From Gulosibacter molinativorax (lineage in GTDB: Bacteria; Actinomycetota; Actinomycetes; Actinomycetales; Microbacteriaceae), in assembly GCF_003010915.2 (NCBI RefSeq), contig NZ_CP028426.1, forward strand, positions 124,001 to 188,000: 64,000 bases of DNA. The letters are read 5' to 3'. Position 1 is the first letter of the stretch. Each line of letters opens with the position of its first letter. The position numbers and the translations under genes are program-made. Shown in pieces: positions 1-7,487 of the stretch. The notes beneath the pieces were generated by a model. The model ran no database searches and had not been told where the DNA came from. It saw only the letters and a list, made by a program, of their open reading frames with translations.

Positions 1-616
1 CCGCGGTGACGCCGACGGTGATGATCGACTTGACCGTGAGATCGAACAGCACGAACGCGACGGTGAGGAACACGATCGCCGCGATGCTCACGAACGAGAC
101 GCCGATGGCGAGCAGCAAGACCTGGATGCCCGAGCGGCGTGGCGTCGCCTCGGGCGCAGGGCCCGGGGGAGTGGATGCGTGGTCTACTTGGCCGTTCGGC
201 TCGCCAGAACTCTTGGCGGGTTGCGGCGGCGCGGGTTGTGGGGGTGCTGGCTGCGACGGTGCAGGTTGCCAGGGATGCTGGGCTTGTTCGGCCTGCAACG
301 GCTGCGGGGCCTGCGCTTGGGCCACTTGGGGAGCATCCGGAACTGCCGGAGTTCGAGCATCCTGCCAGATCGTGGCGAGGAGCGTTCCGCGGGTCACCAG
401 CGCATCCGCCGCGATGATCGACTGTTCGAAGACGGCGCCGAGAGCAGGGTTTGCGAGGTCGAGTCCGCAATTTGGGCAAACTCGCGCGTGGCCGGTCGGT
501 TCAAGACACATCGGGCACTTCTCGGTACTGCGCAAGTCGTCGAGCCCGGCGGGGAATTTCGGCACGCGCGTGGAATCCCAAATGGGCGAATCCGATGGGT
601 GATTTTGCGCATCCAC
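1..616 (-). CDS. Zinc-ribbon membrane protein, partial (runs off left edge)
   Basis: This gene reads leftward and is cut by the window edge, so only about 205 N-terminal residues are visible. The GTG start at 616-614 is chosen because an AAAGGGAG Shine-Dalgarno lies just upstream. Residues 38-55 carry two CxxC pairs (CPMC and CPNC), a typical zinc ribbon. A long Ala/Pro/Gln-rich linker follows, and then a hydrophobic stretch at the cut end that looks like a first transmembrane helix. The layout of N-terminal zinc ribbon, low-complexity linker and membrane part is common in actinobacterial envelope proteins of unknown function. The frame is uninterrupted and the opposite-strand frames are Cys/Gly-rich shadows. 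Function is not known. Confidence 0.7.
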   Translation of the reverse strand, partial: MDAQNHPSDSPIWDSTRVPKFPAGLDDLRSTEKCPMCLEPTGHARVCPNCGLDLANPALGAVFEQSIIAADALVTRGTLLATIWQDARTPAVPDAPQVAQAQAPQPLQAEQAQHPWQPAPSQPAPPQPAPPQPAKSSGEPNGQVDHASTPPGPAPEATPRRSGIQVLLLAIGVSFVSIAAIVFLTVAFVLFDLTVKSIITVGVTA

Positions 617-762
617 GGTGGCTCCCTTTGCTGGTTCAACTCTTGGCCTGGACTTGGCTCCCAGACAATCAGAGATCGCCTCATCGTCCGGGGGTTATGC
701 ACAGAATTGCAACCTGGGGATCACTCGGCACTATCCGGTAAGCGCAGCGCGGAAAGAAAAAA

Positions 763-802
763 TTGAGCGGTGTGCGCGGGAGCAGCGATCGTCCGCTACA
801 AT
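763..802 (+). promoter_or_regulatory. Possible promoter of tRNA-Gly
   Basis: A good -10 hexamer (TACAAT, 797-802) lies about 70 bases before the tRNA. TTGAGC at 763-768 is 28 bases upstream of it, too far for a standard -35. A similar TTGAGC and -10 arrangement precedes tRNA-Pro. The rest of 617-872 holds no convincing gene. Confidence 0.3.
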
Positions 803-872
803 TGCTAAGTCCTGTTCAACCAGGGCGACCGAACGGCCACGTGCTTCTCAGAACGAAGTACTCCGGCGGCTC

Positions 873-946
873 GGGGGTGTAGCTCAATGGTAGAGCCTCA
901 GTCTTCCAAACTGATAGTGCGGGTTCGATTCCCGTCACCCCCTCCA
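873..946 (+). tRNA. tRNA-Gly(TCC)
   Basis: Full cloverleaf: 7-bp acceptor stem GGGGGTG/CACCCCC, D arm GCTC/GAGC, anticodon loop CTTCCAA giving anticodon TCC, T arm GCGGG/CCCGT, discriminator T, and an encoded CCA at 944-946. The encoded CCA shows that this host writes CCA in at least some tRNA genes, which bears on the att-site observation at tRNA-Pro. Confidence 0.95.
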
Positions 947-960
947 TTTCGAGCGACGAA

Positions 961-993
961 CGAGAGCCCGGAACAGTGCGTTCCGGGCTCTCG
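961..993 (+). terminator. Terminator of tRNA-Gly
   Basis: A perfect 14-bp stem (961-974 with 980-993, loop 975-979) starts 14 bases after the tRNA. The T tract is weak. It also lies at the 3' side of the convergent hydrolase gene and could stop both transcripts. Confidence 0.75.
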
Positions 994-1037
994 TTGCGAA
1001 ACCGTGCTCGGCTACGAACCGAAGCTCCGCCCCGAGG

Positions 1038-1673
1038 CTAAGTCCAGAGCGTCTCGTCCTTGCGAATCCGTCGATAGGCGCGCTCTTCGAACCGCGAGCG
1101 AAGCACGCCGTCGGTGATGCCGATGCCCGCATCCGAGAGGATCGCATCGTGAATCGGCACGATATCCGCGTCGGGATGCGCGTGGATGAAGTCCATCGTC
1201 TCGGCGAGTTTCAGCCATGGCGCGGCGATGGGGGTGAATAGGACCTTGACCAGTGCGGGGTCGGGCGCGGTCGTGAATGAGTCGCCCGGATGGAATAGCT
1301 CCTCGTCAACGAGGTACGCGTTGTTCTGCAGCACCTTCATGCCCGGGAACACAGCGGCGTGCTGTCCGCCGAACGCCGTCACACTGAATCCCGCGGGGGA
1401 GAAGGTGTCGCCCGGGGCAACCACGTGAATCCGCGTCGTCGCGATGCCGTCCCGAACCAGCACATCCGCGACCTCCTGCGGGCCCCAGACCTCCGCAGCG
1501 CTGCCATCAAGCGCATCCACCACGATGTGATCAGGATGCGCGTGTGTCACGATCACAGCTTCAGCATCGCGAACTCGATCGTGCGGGCTGAGATTCCCGG
1601 GGTCGATGACGAGGATGCGCTCGTCTTTCTCGAGCGCGATGGATGAATGGCCCAGTTTCGTTATTGCCGTCAC
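1038..1673 (-). CDS. Metallo-beta-lactamase-fold hydrolase (UlaG-like)
   Basis: A protein of 211 residues. The visible HAHPDH motif is the HxHxDH zinc-binding signature of the metallo-beta-lactamase fold, and the preceding Asp of VIDPG and later His/Asp positions fit the same fold. Length and layout resemble the short MBL hydrolases related to UlaG and its paralogues, which hydrolyse phospho-lactones or other esters; the substrate here cannot be read. The GTG start at 1673 is preferred over an upstream ATG at 1781 because AAAGGA sits six bases before it. It is a single gene, convergent with tRNA-Gly and divergent from tRNA-Pro. Confidence 0.85.
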   Translation of the reverse strand: MTAITKLGHSSIALEKDERILVIDPGNLSPHDRVRDAEAVIVTHAHPDHIVVDALDGSAAEVWGPQEVADVLVRDGIATTRIHVVAPGDTFSPAGFSVTAFGGQHAAVFPGMKVLQNNAYLVDEELFHPGDSFTTAPDPALVKVLFTPIAAPWLKLAETMDFIHAHPDADIVPIHDAILSDAGIGITDGVLRSRFEERAYRRIRKDETLWT

Positions 1674-1790
1674 GATGATTCCTTTCGTCCCTGGTGCCAC
1701 ACCGTATGCGTCGTGCGTGCAAGGGACCTCCGCGTCGATCTCGTGAAGGTTGCGATTGAGCGTGTGTCCGACGTCGGCCAAAATCCGGGC

Positions 1791-1796
1791 TAGACT
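1791..1796 (+). promoter_or_regulatory. Probable -10 of tRNA-Pro
   Basis: TAGACT, within GCTAGACTTGC, matches the actinobacterial -10 pattern TAnnnT and is 25 bases before the tRNA. No good -35 is seen at 17 bases; TTGAGC at 1756-1761 is 29 bases upstream. Confidence 0.35.
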
Positions 1797-1821
1797 TGCA
1801 CAGGTCGATTTAGTTCGACGC

Positions 1822-1895
1822 CGGGAATTAGCTCAGCTTGGTAGAGCGCTCGTTTTGGGGGCGAGAAGTCGCAGGTTCAAATCCTGTATTCCCGA
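1822..1895 (+). tRNA. tRNA-Pro(TGG), prophage integration target
   Basis: Complete 74-base cloverleaf: acceptor CGGGAAT/ATTCCCG, D arm GCTC/GAGC, anticodon stem CTCGT/GCGAG with loop TTTGGGG giving anticodon TGG (Pro), T arm GCAGG/CCTGT, discriminator A. Its 3' part from position 1862 on is repeated exactly at 41909-41943, so the phage restores a functional tRNA on integration. The 3' end in this left copy reads A-CAA and lacks encoded CCA, while the right-hand copy reads A-CCA. Confidence 0.95.
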
Positions 1896-1896
1896 C
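1862..1896 (+). repeat. attL core (35 bp, equals tRNA-Pro 3' end)
   Basis: The 35 bases from the anticodon stem to the discriminator plus one are identical to 41909-41943. The two copies bound the phage gene block, with the tyrosine integrase gene right beside this one. This is the standard arrangement for tRNA-targeting phage integrases. Confidence 0.95.
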
Positions 1897-1903
1897 AAGC
1901 AAT

Positions 1904-1951
1904 GCCCCGACTTGCCAGTAAAGCACTGGTGAGTCGGGGCCTTTTCTGTTT
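1904..1951 (+). terminator. Phage-borne terminator after attL
   Basis: A 9-bp stem (1904-1912 with 1932-1940) is followed by a T-rich tract (CTTTTCTGTTT). It terminates tRNA-Pro in the lysogen and can also serve the convergent integrase gene ending at 1958. The phage thus replaces the native tRNA terminator now found at 41949-41988. Confidence 0.8.
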
Positions 1952-1957
1952 CCCAGG

Positions 1958-3274
1958 TTAGGAGCCGATTTGCTCCGAGTATCCATTCGGTATCGGTGGC
2001 ACGGCAGATATGAGCGCGCGGCGTCGCTGTCTCGTGAGTGCGTCCGCTACCTCGTCGAGGCGATCGGGCCAGAGGTGGCCGTAGACGTCGAGGGTGATTG
2101 ATGCTGATTTGTGGCCCGCCATGCGTTGAATCAGTTTCACGTCCGCACCTGCTGCGATCGCGAGCGAGATGCCGGTGTGGCGTAGGCCGTGGATCTTGAA
2201 GCCGTCCAGGCCGATTGCTTTCGTCGCGGGTGACCAGACTCGGTTGCGCCAGTTCTTGTCGTCCATCGCCCCACCGCGGGACGCTTTGAACACCCAGCCT
2301 GGACTCTCGATGGATTTGAGGAGGGGGATGAGGAAGTCGGGGATTGGGACTTCTCGGCGTTCCCAGGTCTTCGGGTAGTCGAGGGTTTTCTTTCCTTCTC
2401 GATCGACAGTCCATGTGCGGTTTACTTTGATGCGTTTCTTGCGGAGGTTCACGTCACGTCCCCAGTCGAGCGCGAGTGCTTCGTTGATGCGGAGACAGGT
2501 GTAGGTGAGGGTCTGCACGAGCACGAAGCTGGTGAGGCCTTCGGTCTCTTTGCGTGCCCGCTTGGGGTTGGGTACCGCTTGGACGGCTTTGGCGAGCGCT
2601 TCGATTTCCTTGTGGTTGAGGAACTCCATGTCTTCGGGGAGGTCCTCGGGTGGGAGCTCAACGTTTTGGAGGGGGGATTTTGCGAGCCAACCTTCCTGGA
2701 CCGCGAAGCGGAGGGGTGCACCGAACGCGATCGAGACAATGCCGTGGATCGTTTTCGGGGCGAGCCCACCTTTGTGGATGCGTTCGGCGTCGTCTGTGAT
2801 TGTCGCGGTACCTTCGATGAGTTGTCCTACCCAGTCGTCGATAGCGTCTCGGGTGATTGACGAGATTGGTTTGTGGCCCCATTGTGGGAGCACCCACCGG
2901 TCGAGGTCGCGTCGGTATCGCCAGATGGTTGCGCCTTTGAGTTTGCGTTTCGATTCGAGCCAGCGTTCAGCGGCCGTCTTGAAGAGCTTGTCGCCGTTCG
3001 AGGGGTCGATGTAGCGGCCTGAACGGATGTCGTCTTCGAGGGACGCTTTGAGTTCTTCGGCGTCGGCTTTCGTGGCGAAGCTTCGTGTTTTTCGTTTCGA
3101 GGTTTGCGGGTCGTCCCACGACACTCGCCACCGGTTGCCCTTGTCGAATCGACTGGTGCGGAACTCTTCGGGGAGGGAGCGGAGCTTACGAAGCTGCGTG
3201 GCGGTGGGTGACACTCTCTCGCCGTTGACGATGGTGTCTTTCGTCCAGAGGTCGGTGATCCAGGCTTTCGGCAT
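1958..3274 (-). CDS. int: Tyrosine-type phage integrase
   Basis: A 438-residue site-specific recombinase that catalyses integration at the tRNA-Pro att site next to it. The catalytic set is visible: Arg262 (CLRINEAL), Lys302 region, His362 and Arg365 (HGLRH), His388 (GHKS) and the nucleophile Tyr398 (LDVYGH). The N-terminal 200 residues contain an AP2-like arm-binding segment and a SAM-like core-binding domain. The start at 3274 lies one base after the stop of the upstream gene, which implies translational coupling. A 50-residue upstream extension is low-complexity and was discarded. It is the last gene of the leftward lysogeny operon. Confidence 0.93.
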   Translation of the reverse strand: MPKAWITDLWTKDTIVNGERVSPTATQLRKLRSLPEEFRTSRFDKGNRWRVSWDDPQTSKRKTRSFATKADAEELKASLEDDIRSGRYIDPSNGDKLFKTAAERWLESKRKLKGATIWRYRRDLDRWVLPQWGHKPISSITRDAIDDWVGQLIEGTATITDDAERIHKGGLAPKTIHGIVSIAFGAPLRFAVQEGWLAKSPLQNVELPPEDLPEDMEFLNHKEIEALAKAVQAVPNPKRARKETEGLTSFVLVQTLTYTCLRINEALALDWGRDVNLRKKRIKVNRTWTVDREGKKTLDYPKTWERREVPIPDFLIPLLKSIESPGWVFKASRGGAMDDKNWRNRVWSPATKAIGLDGFKIHGLRHTGISLAIAAGADVKLIQRMAGHKSASITLDVYGHLWPDRLDEVADALTRQRRRALISAVPPIPNGYSEQIGS

Positions 3275-3275
3275 T

Positions 3276-3989
3276 TTAGGCCCGGTCTCTGATCGCAAAC
3301 CACCTGTTCGCGGCGGTCTTGAACGCTTCGATTTCCGACGCGGGAAGTTCGTTCTCTTCGGCGTGCTTGTAGATCCTCCACCAGCCGCGGCCATAAGCAT
3401 CCGCTGCGGTGGGGTCGGCGTCACCCGTCGCAGGAGGAACCACCGGGTAGCCCTCCGGGAATGGGCCTACGTCGCCCACTGGGAGGCCGACAGCGAGACG
3501 AGCGTGGTCAAGCCAGGCTTCTTCTTCTGCGGCTCTCTCGGCGGCGGCTGCGATCATCTCTTCATCGGTAATTTTGCGGAGGACGGATTTGAGTTCGATT
3601 CCCTCGGGGGCTTTGTCGAACCCGACGATCATCGCGAGCTTGGGTTCTTCACCTTCGACGGGGGCGAGCACGAAGTCACCCACCTTTGGGAGCTCGCTCA
3701 ATCCCCACGTGTACGAGTACCCCATTCCGCCGGTCGACTGGTCGGTGACGCTCTCGACGTAGGTGACCTGGACAACGTTCGGCTTCTTTGTGTAGCCGTA
3801 CTCGTCGAGCATGACCTGTCGACGTTTTTGCCGCGCCGGGATCCAGATCATGCACCAGAGGATGATCGCGGCGAGACCGAGTATCCCCATGACTGGGTCG
3901 AGGAATGGCGGGTTGCCGGTGAGGTTGCTGATGATGGCGACCAGGATGGTGAGGCCGGTGAAGATCCAGGCGAGGGTTTTCTTGGTCAT
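3276..3989 (-). CDS. Prophage membrane protein of unknown function
   Basis: A 237-residue protein with two hydrophobic helices at the N-terminus (about residues 8-24 and 33-50), then a basic stop and a soluble domain of about 180 residues rich in Glu. It sits between the ImmA-like protease and the integrase in the leftward lysogeny operon, overlapping the protease gene by four bases (ATGA). Membrane proteins in this slot often act in superinfection exclusion, but no recognised family was seen, so that role is only suggested by position. Confidence 0.75.
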   Translation of the reverse strand: MTKKTLAWIFTGLTILVAIISNLTGNPPFLDPVMGILGLAAIILWCMIWIPARQKRRQVMLDEYGYTKKPNVVQVTYVESVTDQSTGGMGYSYTWGLSELPKVGDFVLAPVEGEEPKLAMIVGFDKAPEGIELKSVLRKITDEEMIAAAAERAAEEEAWLDHARLAVGLPVGDVGPFPEGYPVVPPATGDADPTAADAYGRGWWRIYKHAEENELPASEIEAFKTAANRWFAIRDRA

Positions 3990-4375
3990 GGTTCTCTCGT
4001 TTCAGTTAAGGCGCGCCAGAGGAATTCGGCGCGGTCGTAATTGTGGGGGTTGGTGAGCCACACCTTGAGCATGCGGGGAATTACTCGCAGCTGGTCGGCC
4101 CAAGTCTCTGGGTGGTCGGGGAAGTCGAGTGCGCACTGGGCTACGCGCTCGGCGGTGATCAGAAAGCCTGCAGCCCACTCGTCGGCTCTCGCCTCGCTCG
4201 ACCCCCTGTAGTGGTGGCCGAGCTCGTGAGCGAGCGTGCAACGCTCTGTGACGGCGTGGAGGCCGTGACGGAGGACGATGAGCCGATGGCCGGGGTAGTA
4301 GCGACCACGCTCTTCGATGTCGGCGTGAACGACTTCGAGGCCGAGGTCGGCGGCGTGATCGTACGGGCTCCACAT
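3986..4375 (-). CDS. ImmA/IrrE-type metallopeptidase
   Basis: A 129-residue protein with the zinc-peptidase motif HELGHH at residues 50-55 and a downstream EARADEWAAGFL segment giving the third ligand. This is the classic ImmA/IrrE (COG2856) layout. Family members cleave the neighbouring helix-turn-helix repressor when activated, as with ImmA and ImmR of ICEBs1. The gene lies directly downstream of the repressor gene, which fits that role. It overlaps the next gene by four bases. Confidence 0.88.
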   Translation of the reverse strand: MWSPYDHAADLGLEVVHADIEERGRYYPGHRLIVLRHGLHAVTERCTLAHELGHHYRGSSEARADEWAAGFLITAERVAQCALDFPDHPETWADQLRVIPRMLKVWLTNPHNYDRAEFLWRALTETREP

Positions 4376-4403
4376 GCCTGCATGATCACGCCAGCCTCCG
4401 ACA

Positions 4404-4895
4404 TCAGTCCTCTATCGGGTCGTCTTCGTGGTCACGTCGGGTGTCGGCGGCGTACGGTTCGCCCTCGAGGTCGGCGAGCACGGACACGGGCATCGAGAAG
4501 CGAGAGTCGGCGGGGATCACGTTGCCGTCATACTCCGACCGAGCGCGTGCAGCCTCGCTCACAGGGAGGCCCATCTGCTCAGAGTCTTCGGCGCGGCGAA
4601 GAATCTCGCGCGCGATCTCCACGTCGGAGGCCGACTCGAGTGCCGCGGCGATTGGTGGAATGTTCGCTTCTTCGGAGGTGATGAAGCCTGCCGCGACGAG
4701 CGCATCGAGGACGCTGAGGTTGTATGCGCGAGCGATCTTGACGACGAGGGCTGCGTCAAGCGAGGACGAGCCGGAGAGTTGGCGGCTGAGGGTGCTCTGG
4801 GCGACGTCTGCCTTGGCGGCGATATCGCGGGTGGATGCGCCATTGGTGTGGATGCTGAGCCATGTGTTGTAAGTCACGCCTCTAGTGTGACTCAC
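4404..4895 (-). CDS. Phage repressor, helix-turn-helix
   Basis: A 163-residue protein. Residues 21-60 form an Xre-type helix-turn-helix (DIAAKADVAQSTLSRQLSG), followed by an acidic C-terminal region without the LexA-type Ser/Lys protease signature. Loss of repression is therefore more likely to depend on the downstream ImmA-like peptidase than on RecA-stimulated self-cleavage. The start may be GTG 4895, which has no Shine-Dalgarno and lies near the predicted transcription start (possibly leaderless), or GTG 4877. One operator overlaps this start, as expected for autoregulation. Confidence 0.85.
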   Translation of the reverse strand: MSHTRGVTYNTWLSIHTNGASTRDIAAKADVAQSTLSRQLSGSSSLDAALVVKIARAYNLSVLDALVAAGFITSEEANIPPIAAALESASDVEIAREILRRAEDSEQMGLPVSEAARARSEYDGNVIPADSRFSMPVSVLADLEGEPYAADTRRDHEDDPIED

Positions 4896-4953
4896 TTTTG
4901 CATCAGTAGCAATAGTGATTCACTACTTGCAAACTTGGATCAAGTGATGCACT
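4886..4953. promoter_or_regulatory. Repressor operators and divergent promoters
   Basis: Three related 11-bp palindromes lie between the repressor and the Cro-like gene: TGTGACTCACT (4886-4896), AGTGATTCACT (4914-4924) and AGTGATGCACT (4943-4953). The middle site extends to a perfect 13-bp palindrome. Centres are 28 and 29 bases apart. TTGCAA at 4927-4932 is its own reverse complement and can serve as -35 for both directions. The rightward -10 would be CACTAT (4950-4955, spacing 17), overlapping the third site; the leftward -10 is weak (TACTGA). The layout resembles the OL/OR switch of lambdoid phages. Confidence 0.75.
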
Positions 4954-5005
4954 ATTGATTTCACCGATCCGAAACCGGGTCGAGGAACTTAGCCAAGGAG
5001 GCGAT

Positions 5006-5257
5006 ATGCCAAAGCTCAAACTGCGAGTCGGGGTGATCGACCGCGTGAAGGAACTGCGGAGCATCCCGTCCGATGCGGTTATGGCTCGCATGATCGGCGT
5101 TGACCGCGCAACTCTCAATCGAGTGCGGAACGGGCAGGAGCCCACCGGCCGGTTCGTGGCTGGCGCGGTGGATGCGTTCGGTATGGGCATCGGAGAACTG
5201 TTCGAGGTTGTCGCTTCTGACGACGCAGACCAGGTCGACGACGACCTCGCGGCCTAG
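5006..5257 (+). CDS. Cro-like helix-turn-helix protein
   Basis: An 83-residue DNA-binding protein. Residues 22-47 hold a helix-turn-helix (VMARMIGVDRATLNRVRNG). It is the first gene of the rightward operon, divergent from the repressor and behind the predicted rightward promoter. A strong AAGGAGG at 4995-5001 fixes the ATG at 5006 rather than an upstream ATG. By position it is the Cro counterpart or an early activator. Confidence 0.82.
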   Translation: MPKLKLRVGVIDRVKELRSIPSDAVMARMIGVDRATLNRVRNGQEPTGRFVAGAVDAFGMGIGELFEVVASDDADQVDDDLAA

Positions 5258-5556
5258 CCGCCACCGGCACCTCTGAGCGTGCCTCTCTCGCTGCCCCTAT
5301 CGGGGCGGTAATCGTCGCGCCATCGCGACCCCTACAACTCCATAGCTCGCACCAGGCGGAAACGCTGACCGGACACCACGCCGGTCGGTGGTCATAGCCA
5401 CAGCAACTGCTGGCAGGTAGCGGAAAGCCCCGAAGACGGTAGCGAGCTCACAAATCCCATCCCCGGTAGGTCCCGGAGAGATGGAACACAGACGCAAGAG
5501 AACGGCCCCGCGCAGGTGCAACTGCCGGGGCCACGAACGAATTGAAAGGACTCGTC
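5258..5556 (+). other. Leader region without a gene, one hairpin
   Basis: No convincing coding region lies in these 299 bases. A 7-bp GC-only hairpin (GGCCCCG 5504-5510 with 5526-5532) sits 25 bases before the next start and has no T tract. Smaller inverted repeats occur near 5370-5395. It could be an attenuator or a processed leader of the early operon. Confidence 0.4.
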
Positions 5557-5751
5557 ATGACGAATCTTACCGAGCGCGACCTACGCGCAATCAACCAGCG
5601 CAATCAGAAAAACCCGATCCAGGCAAACGCTGACCAGTTCCCCGACAAGGGCGACGGGCTCGGGCGAGGCCTTCAAGACATCCGTGCAGACCTCTCGACT
5701 CGCAAGGATCGCGGGCTCAGCTCGCTCATCCCGAACGGAGAGACGAAGTGA
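5557..5751 (+). CDS. Small early phage protein
   Basis: A 64-residue hydrophilic protein with no recognised domain. AAAGGA is placed seven bases before ATG 5557. It overlaps the following ParB-like gene by four bases (GTGA), so the two are translationally coupled. Confidence 0.6.
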   Translation: MTNLTERDLRAINQRNQKNPIQANADQFPDKGDGLGRGLQDIRADLSTRKDRGLSSLIPNGETK

Positions 5752-6686
5752 CGGTTGCTGAAATAATCGCGCACCCACTCGCTGACCGGTTCCCGATGCT
5801 CCCTGACGATGAGCTGCATCGGCTCGCTGATGACATTCGAGAGAACGGTCTACAGAATCCGATCATCGTGGATGACTCAGGTCGCATCCTCGACGGCAGG
5901 AATCGCGCGGCAGCGTGCAAGCTCGCCGGGGTTGAGCCGAGCGTTGAACCGTTCGAGGGTGCAGAGGACGAGGCCGCGGCGTTCGTGCTTTCGCAGAACG
6001 TCTCACGCAGGCACATGACCACGGGCCAGCAGGCGATGAGCACCGCGCTCGTGCTCGCTGACACCGGCAAACGTGAGAACGGTCGGTGGGCGCGTAATGC
6101 GGTTCCATCCGATACTTCCGGATCCGGAAGTAGGCAGTGGGCGCAACGCATGGCGGAGGCTGGCGCGATCCTCGACCACGCTCCCGACATTGCAGAGCAG
6201 GTTGTCAACGGTGGCATGGCGCTCGACGCTGCCTATAAAGAGGTCGAGCGTCGCCGTGACGTGGAGCGTCGCAACCTCGAAGAGCAGGAGCGGATGGAGG
6301 CCGAAGAGGCTGACCGGCTCGCTCACCTGCTAGAGGCCGCTCCCGACTACGCGGCGCGCATCGGCACCGACTTCCCCACGGCACGGCAGGCATACGCGGC
6401 CTGGGAGGACGACCACAAGCGGGAAGCTGCGCAGCGTCGCCGCGAGCAGATGGAGCGCGAGCAGCAGGAGCGCGAAGCTCGCAAGGGCCGCATATCCCTG
6501 TTCACTTCCATTGCCAAATCAATCGCGACCTGTTCGGGATATGGCAATTACGCGAACCTCGACAAGCTCAGGGCTGAATACAGGCCGGACGAGCTTGACC
6601 GGAATATCACATCCGAATTTTCAAACGGTCAGCTCGATAAGGGGATTCGGTTCCTCACCTTGCTGAAGGAATGGAACGAAAGCTAA
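5748..6686 (+). CDS. ParB/Spo0J-like nuclease-domain protein
   Basis: A 312-residue protein with GTG start. The N-terminal segment (residues 18-60, LADDIRENGLQNPIIVDDSGRI and DGRNRAAACKLAG) is the ParB N-terminal domain, which binds CTP or acts as a nuclease in ParB-family proteins. A helical middle with a long Glu/Arg-rich coiled coil (about residues 165-245) follows. Phage proteins of this kind are usually solitary with no ParA, and none is seen here, so plasmid-like partition is unlikely. Regulation or DNA processing is more plausible. Confidence 0.8.
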   Translation: MTVAEIIAHPLADRFPMLPDDELHRLADDIRENGLQNPIIVDDSGRILDGRNRAAACKLAGVEPSVEPFEGAEDEAAAFVLSQNVSRRHMTTGQQAMSTALVLADTGKRENGRWARNAVPSDTSGSGSRQWAQRMAEAGAILDHAPDIAEQVVNGGMALDAAYKEVERRRDVERRNLEEQERMEAEEADRLAHLLEAAPDYAARIGTDFPTARQAYAAWEDDHKREAAQRRREQMEREQQEREARKGRISLFTSIAKSIATCSGYGNYANLDKLRAEYRPDELDRNITSEFSNGQLDKGIRFLTLLKEWNES

Positions 6687-7192
6687 TGTCCAATTTTTTT
6701 GAGAACGTTTACGACAACATCGTCTTGGGTGCGAACGGCGCGATAAGCAAGGCCGCGGCACGGGAAGCGTTTCAGGCCGAACTTGCTCGGATCGTTCGCG
6801 ATGGCGAATTGCCGGGCACCGTAGAGCTTGAGATGAACGCCGACATCTGGGCGACCTATATCTACCACGAGCGGATCACGAAGATGCGCGACCGACGTAG
6901 AGCGAGTCTCCTGCGTGAGTGCCAAAACATTGGCTCTGCACTGTTTGGCCGCGAGATCGACCCGACGACACTCAACCAGGCATACCCGGACGGCTACGGC
7001 AATGATCTTTCGCTGCGGTATTGGTCGCGCGAAACGTATGCCGGGTCGAAATCGACACGTCAAGAAAAAGCGCTTGAGGCTACTGAGAAGGCGAATGAGT
7101 TCGCTATGGCCGTGCAGCCAATCCTCGACGCATTCGACAGGTCGGGGGCCGTGTTCACGTGGCAGCTATTCGAGAAGGCGGAGGTCAAGTAA
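6686..7192 (+). CDS. Early phage protein, unknown function
   Basis: A 168-residue soluble, helical protein; no family recognised. ATG 6686 overlaps the upstream stop (TAATG). An in-frame ATG at 6671 is possible, but AAGGA abuts it directly. The stop overlaps the next start in the same way. Confidence 0.6.
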   Translation: MSNFFENVYDNIVLGANGAISKAAAREAFQAELARIVRDGELPGTVELEMNADIWATYIYHERITKMRDRRRASLLRECQNIGSALFGREIDPTTLNQAYPDGYGNDLSLRYWSRETYAGSKSTRQEKALEATEKANEFAMAVQPILDAFDRSGAVFTWQLFEKAEVK

Positions 7193-7425
7193 TGCTCGTC
7201 AAGGAACTTATTGCAGAACTGCTCGAGCACGACGGTGATGACGAAGTGCAGCTCGGTCTTACGTTTGGGCCTGGCGTGCAGTACGTCGGGTTCGGCGTAT
7301 CGAGCGAGCTAGACGGGTTCTACGGAAACATCATGCAGCTCGCGCTCCGGTCGAGTATCGAGATCGATGTGGCGCAGATGAAGGCCGATCACGCATTCAA
7401 AGCCGACTTCGGAGGGCACCTCTAA
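7192..7425 (+). CDS. Small early phage protein
   Basis: A 77-residue acidic protein starting LVKELIAELLEHDGDDEVQL, a pattern common in small phage proteins of unknown role. Its TAATG overlap with the upstream gene and GGAGG before ATG 7192 support the start. Confidence 0.6.
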   Translation: MLVKELIAELLEHDGDDEVQLGLTFGPGVQYVGFGVSSELDGFYGNIMQLALRSSIEIDVAQMKADHAFKADFGGHL

Positions 7426-7487
7426 TGCGCACCCTCGACAAGCTCTACTTCCTCCTGACCCGCAAGCAGGGGAGGCGGGGCAAATGA
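7425..7487 (+). CDS. 20-residue ORF bridging two genes
   Basis: The reading frame MRTLDKLYFLLTRKQGRRGK starts in a TAATG overlap with the preceding stop and ends in an ATGA overlap with the next start. It may be a real microprotein, or it may exist only to carry ribosomes across the junction and supply GGGGAGG as the Shine-Dalgarno of the next gene. Confidence 0.4.
   Translation: MRTLDKLYFLLTRKQGRRGK

Noticed and set aside
6..602. Rightward frames rich in Cys and Gly over the left edge
   Set aside because: They are shadows of the leftward zinc-ribbon membrane protein, whose frame has a ribosome-binding site, CxxC motifs and a membrane helix.
5748..6686. Plasmid-type partition system
   Set aside because: The ParB-like protein has no ParA partner or centromere-like repeats nearby; the element has integrase and att sites.
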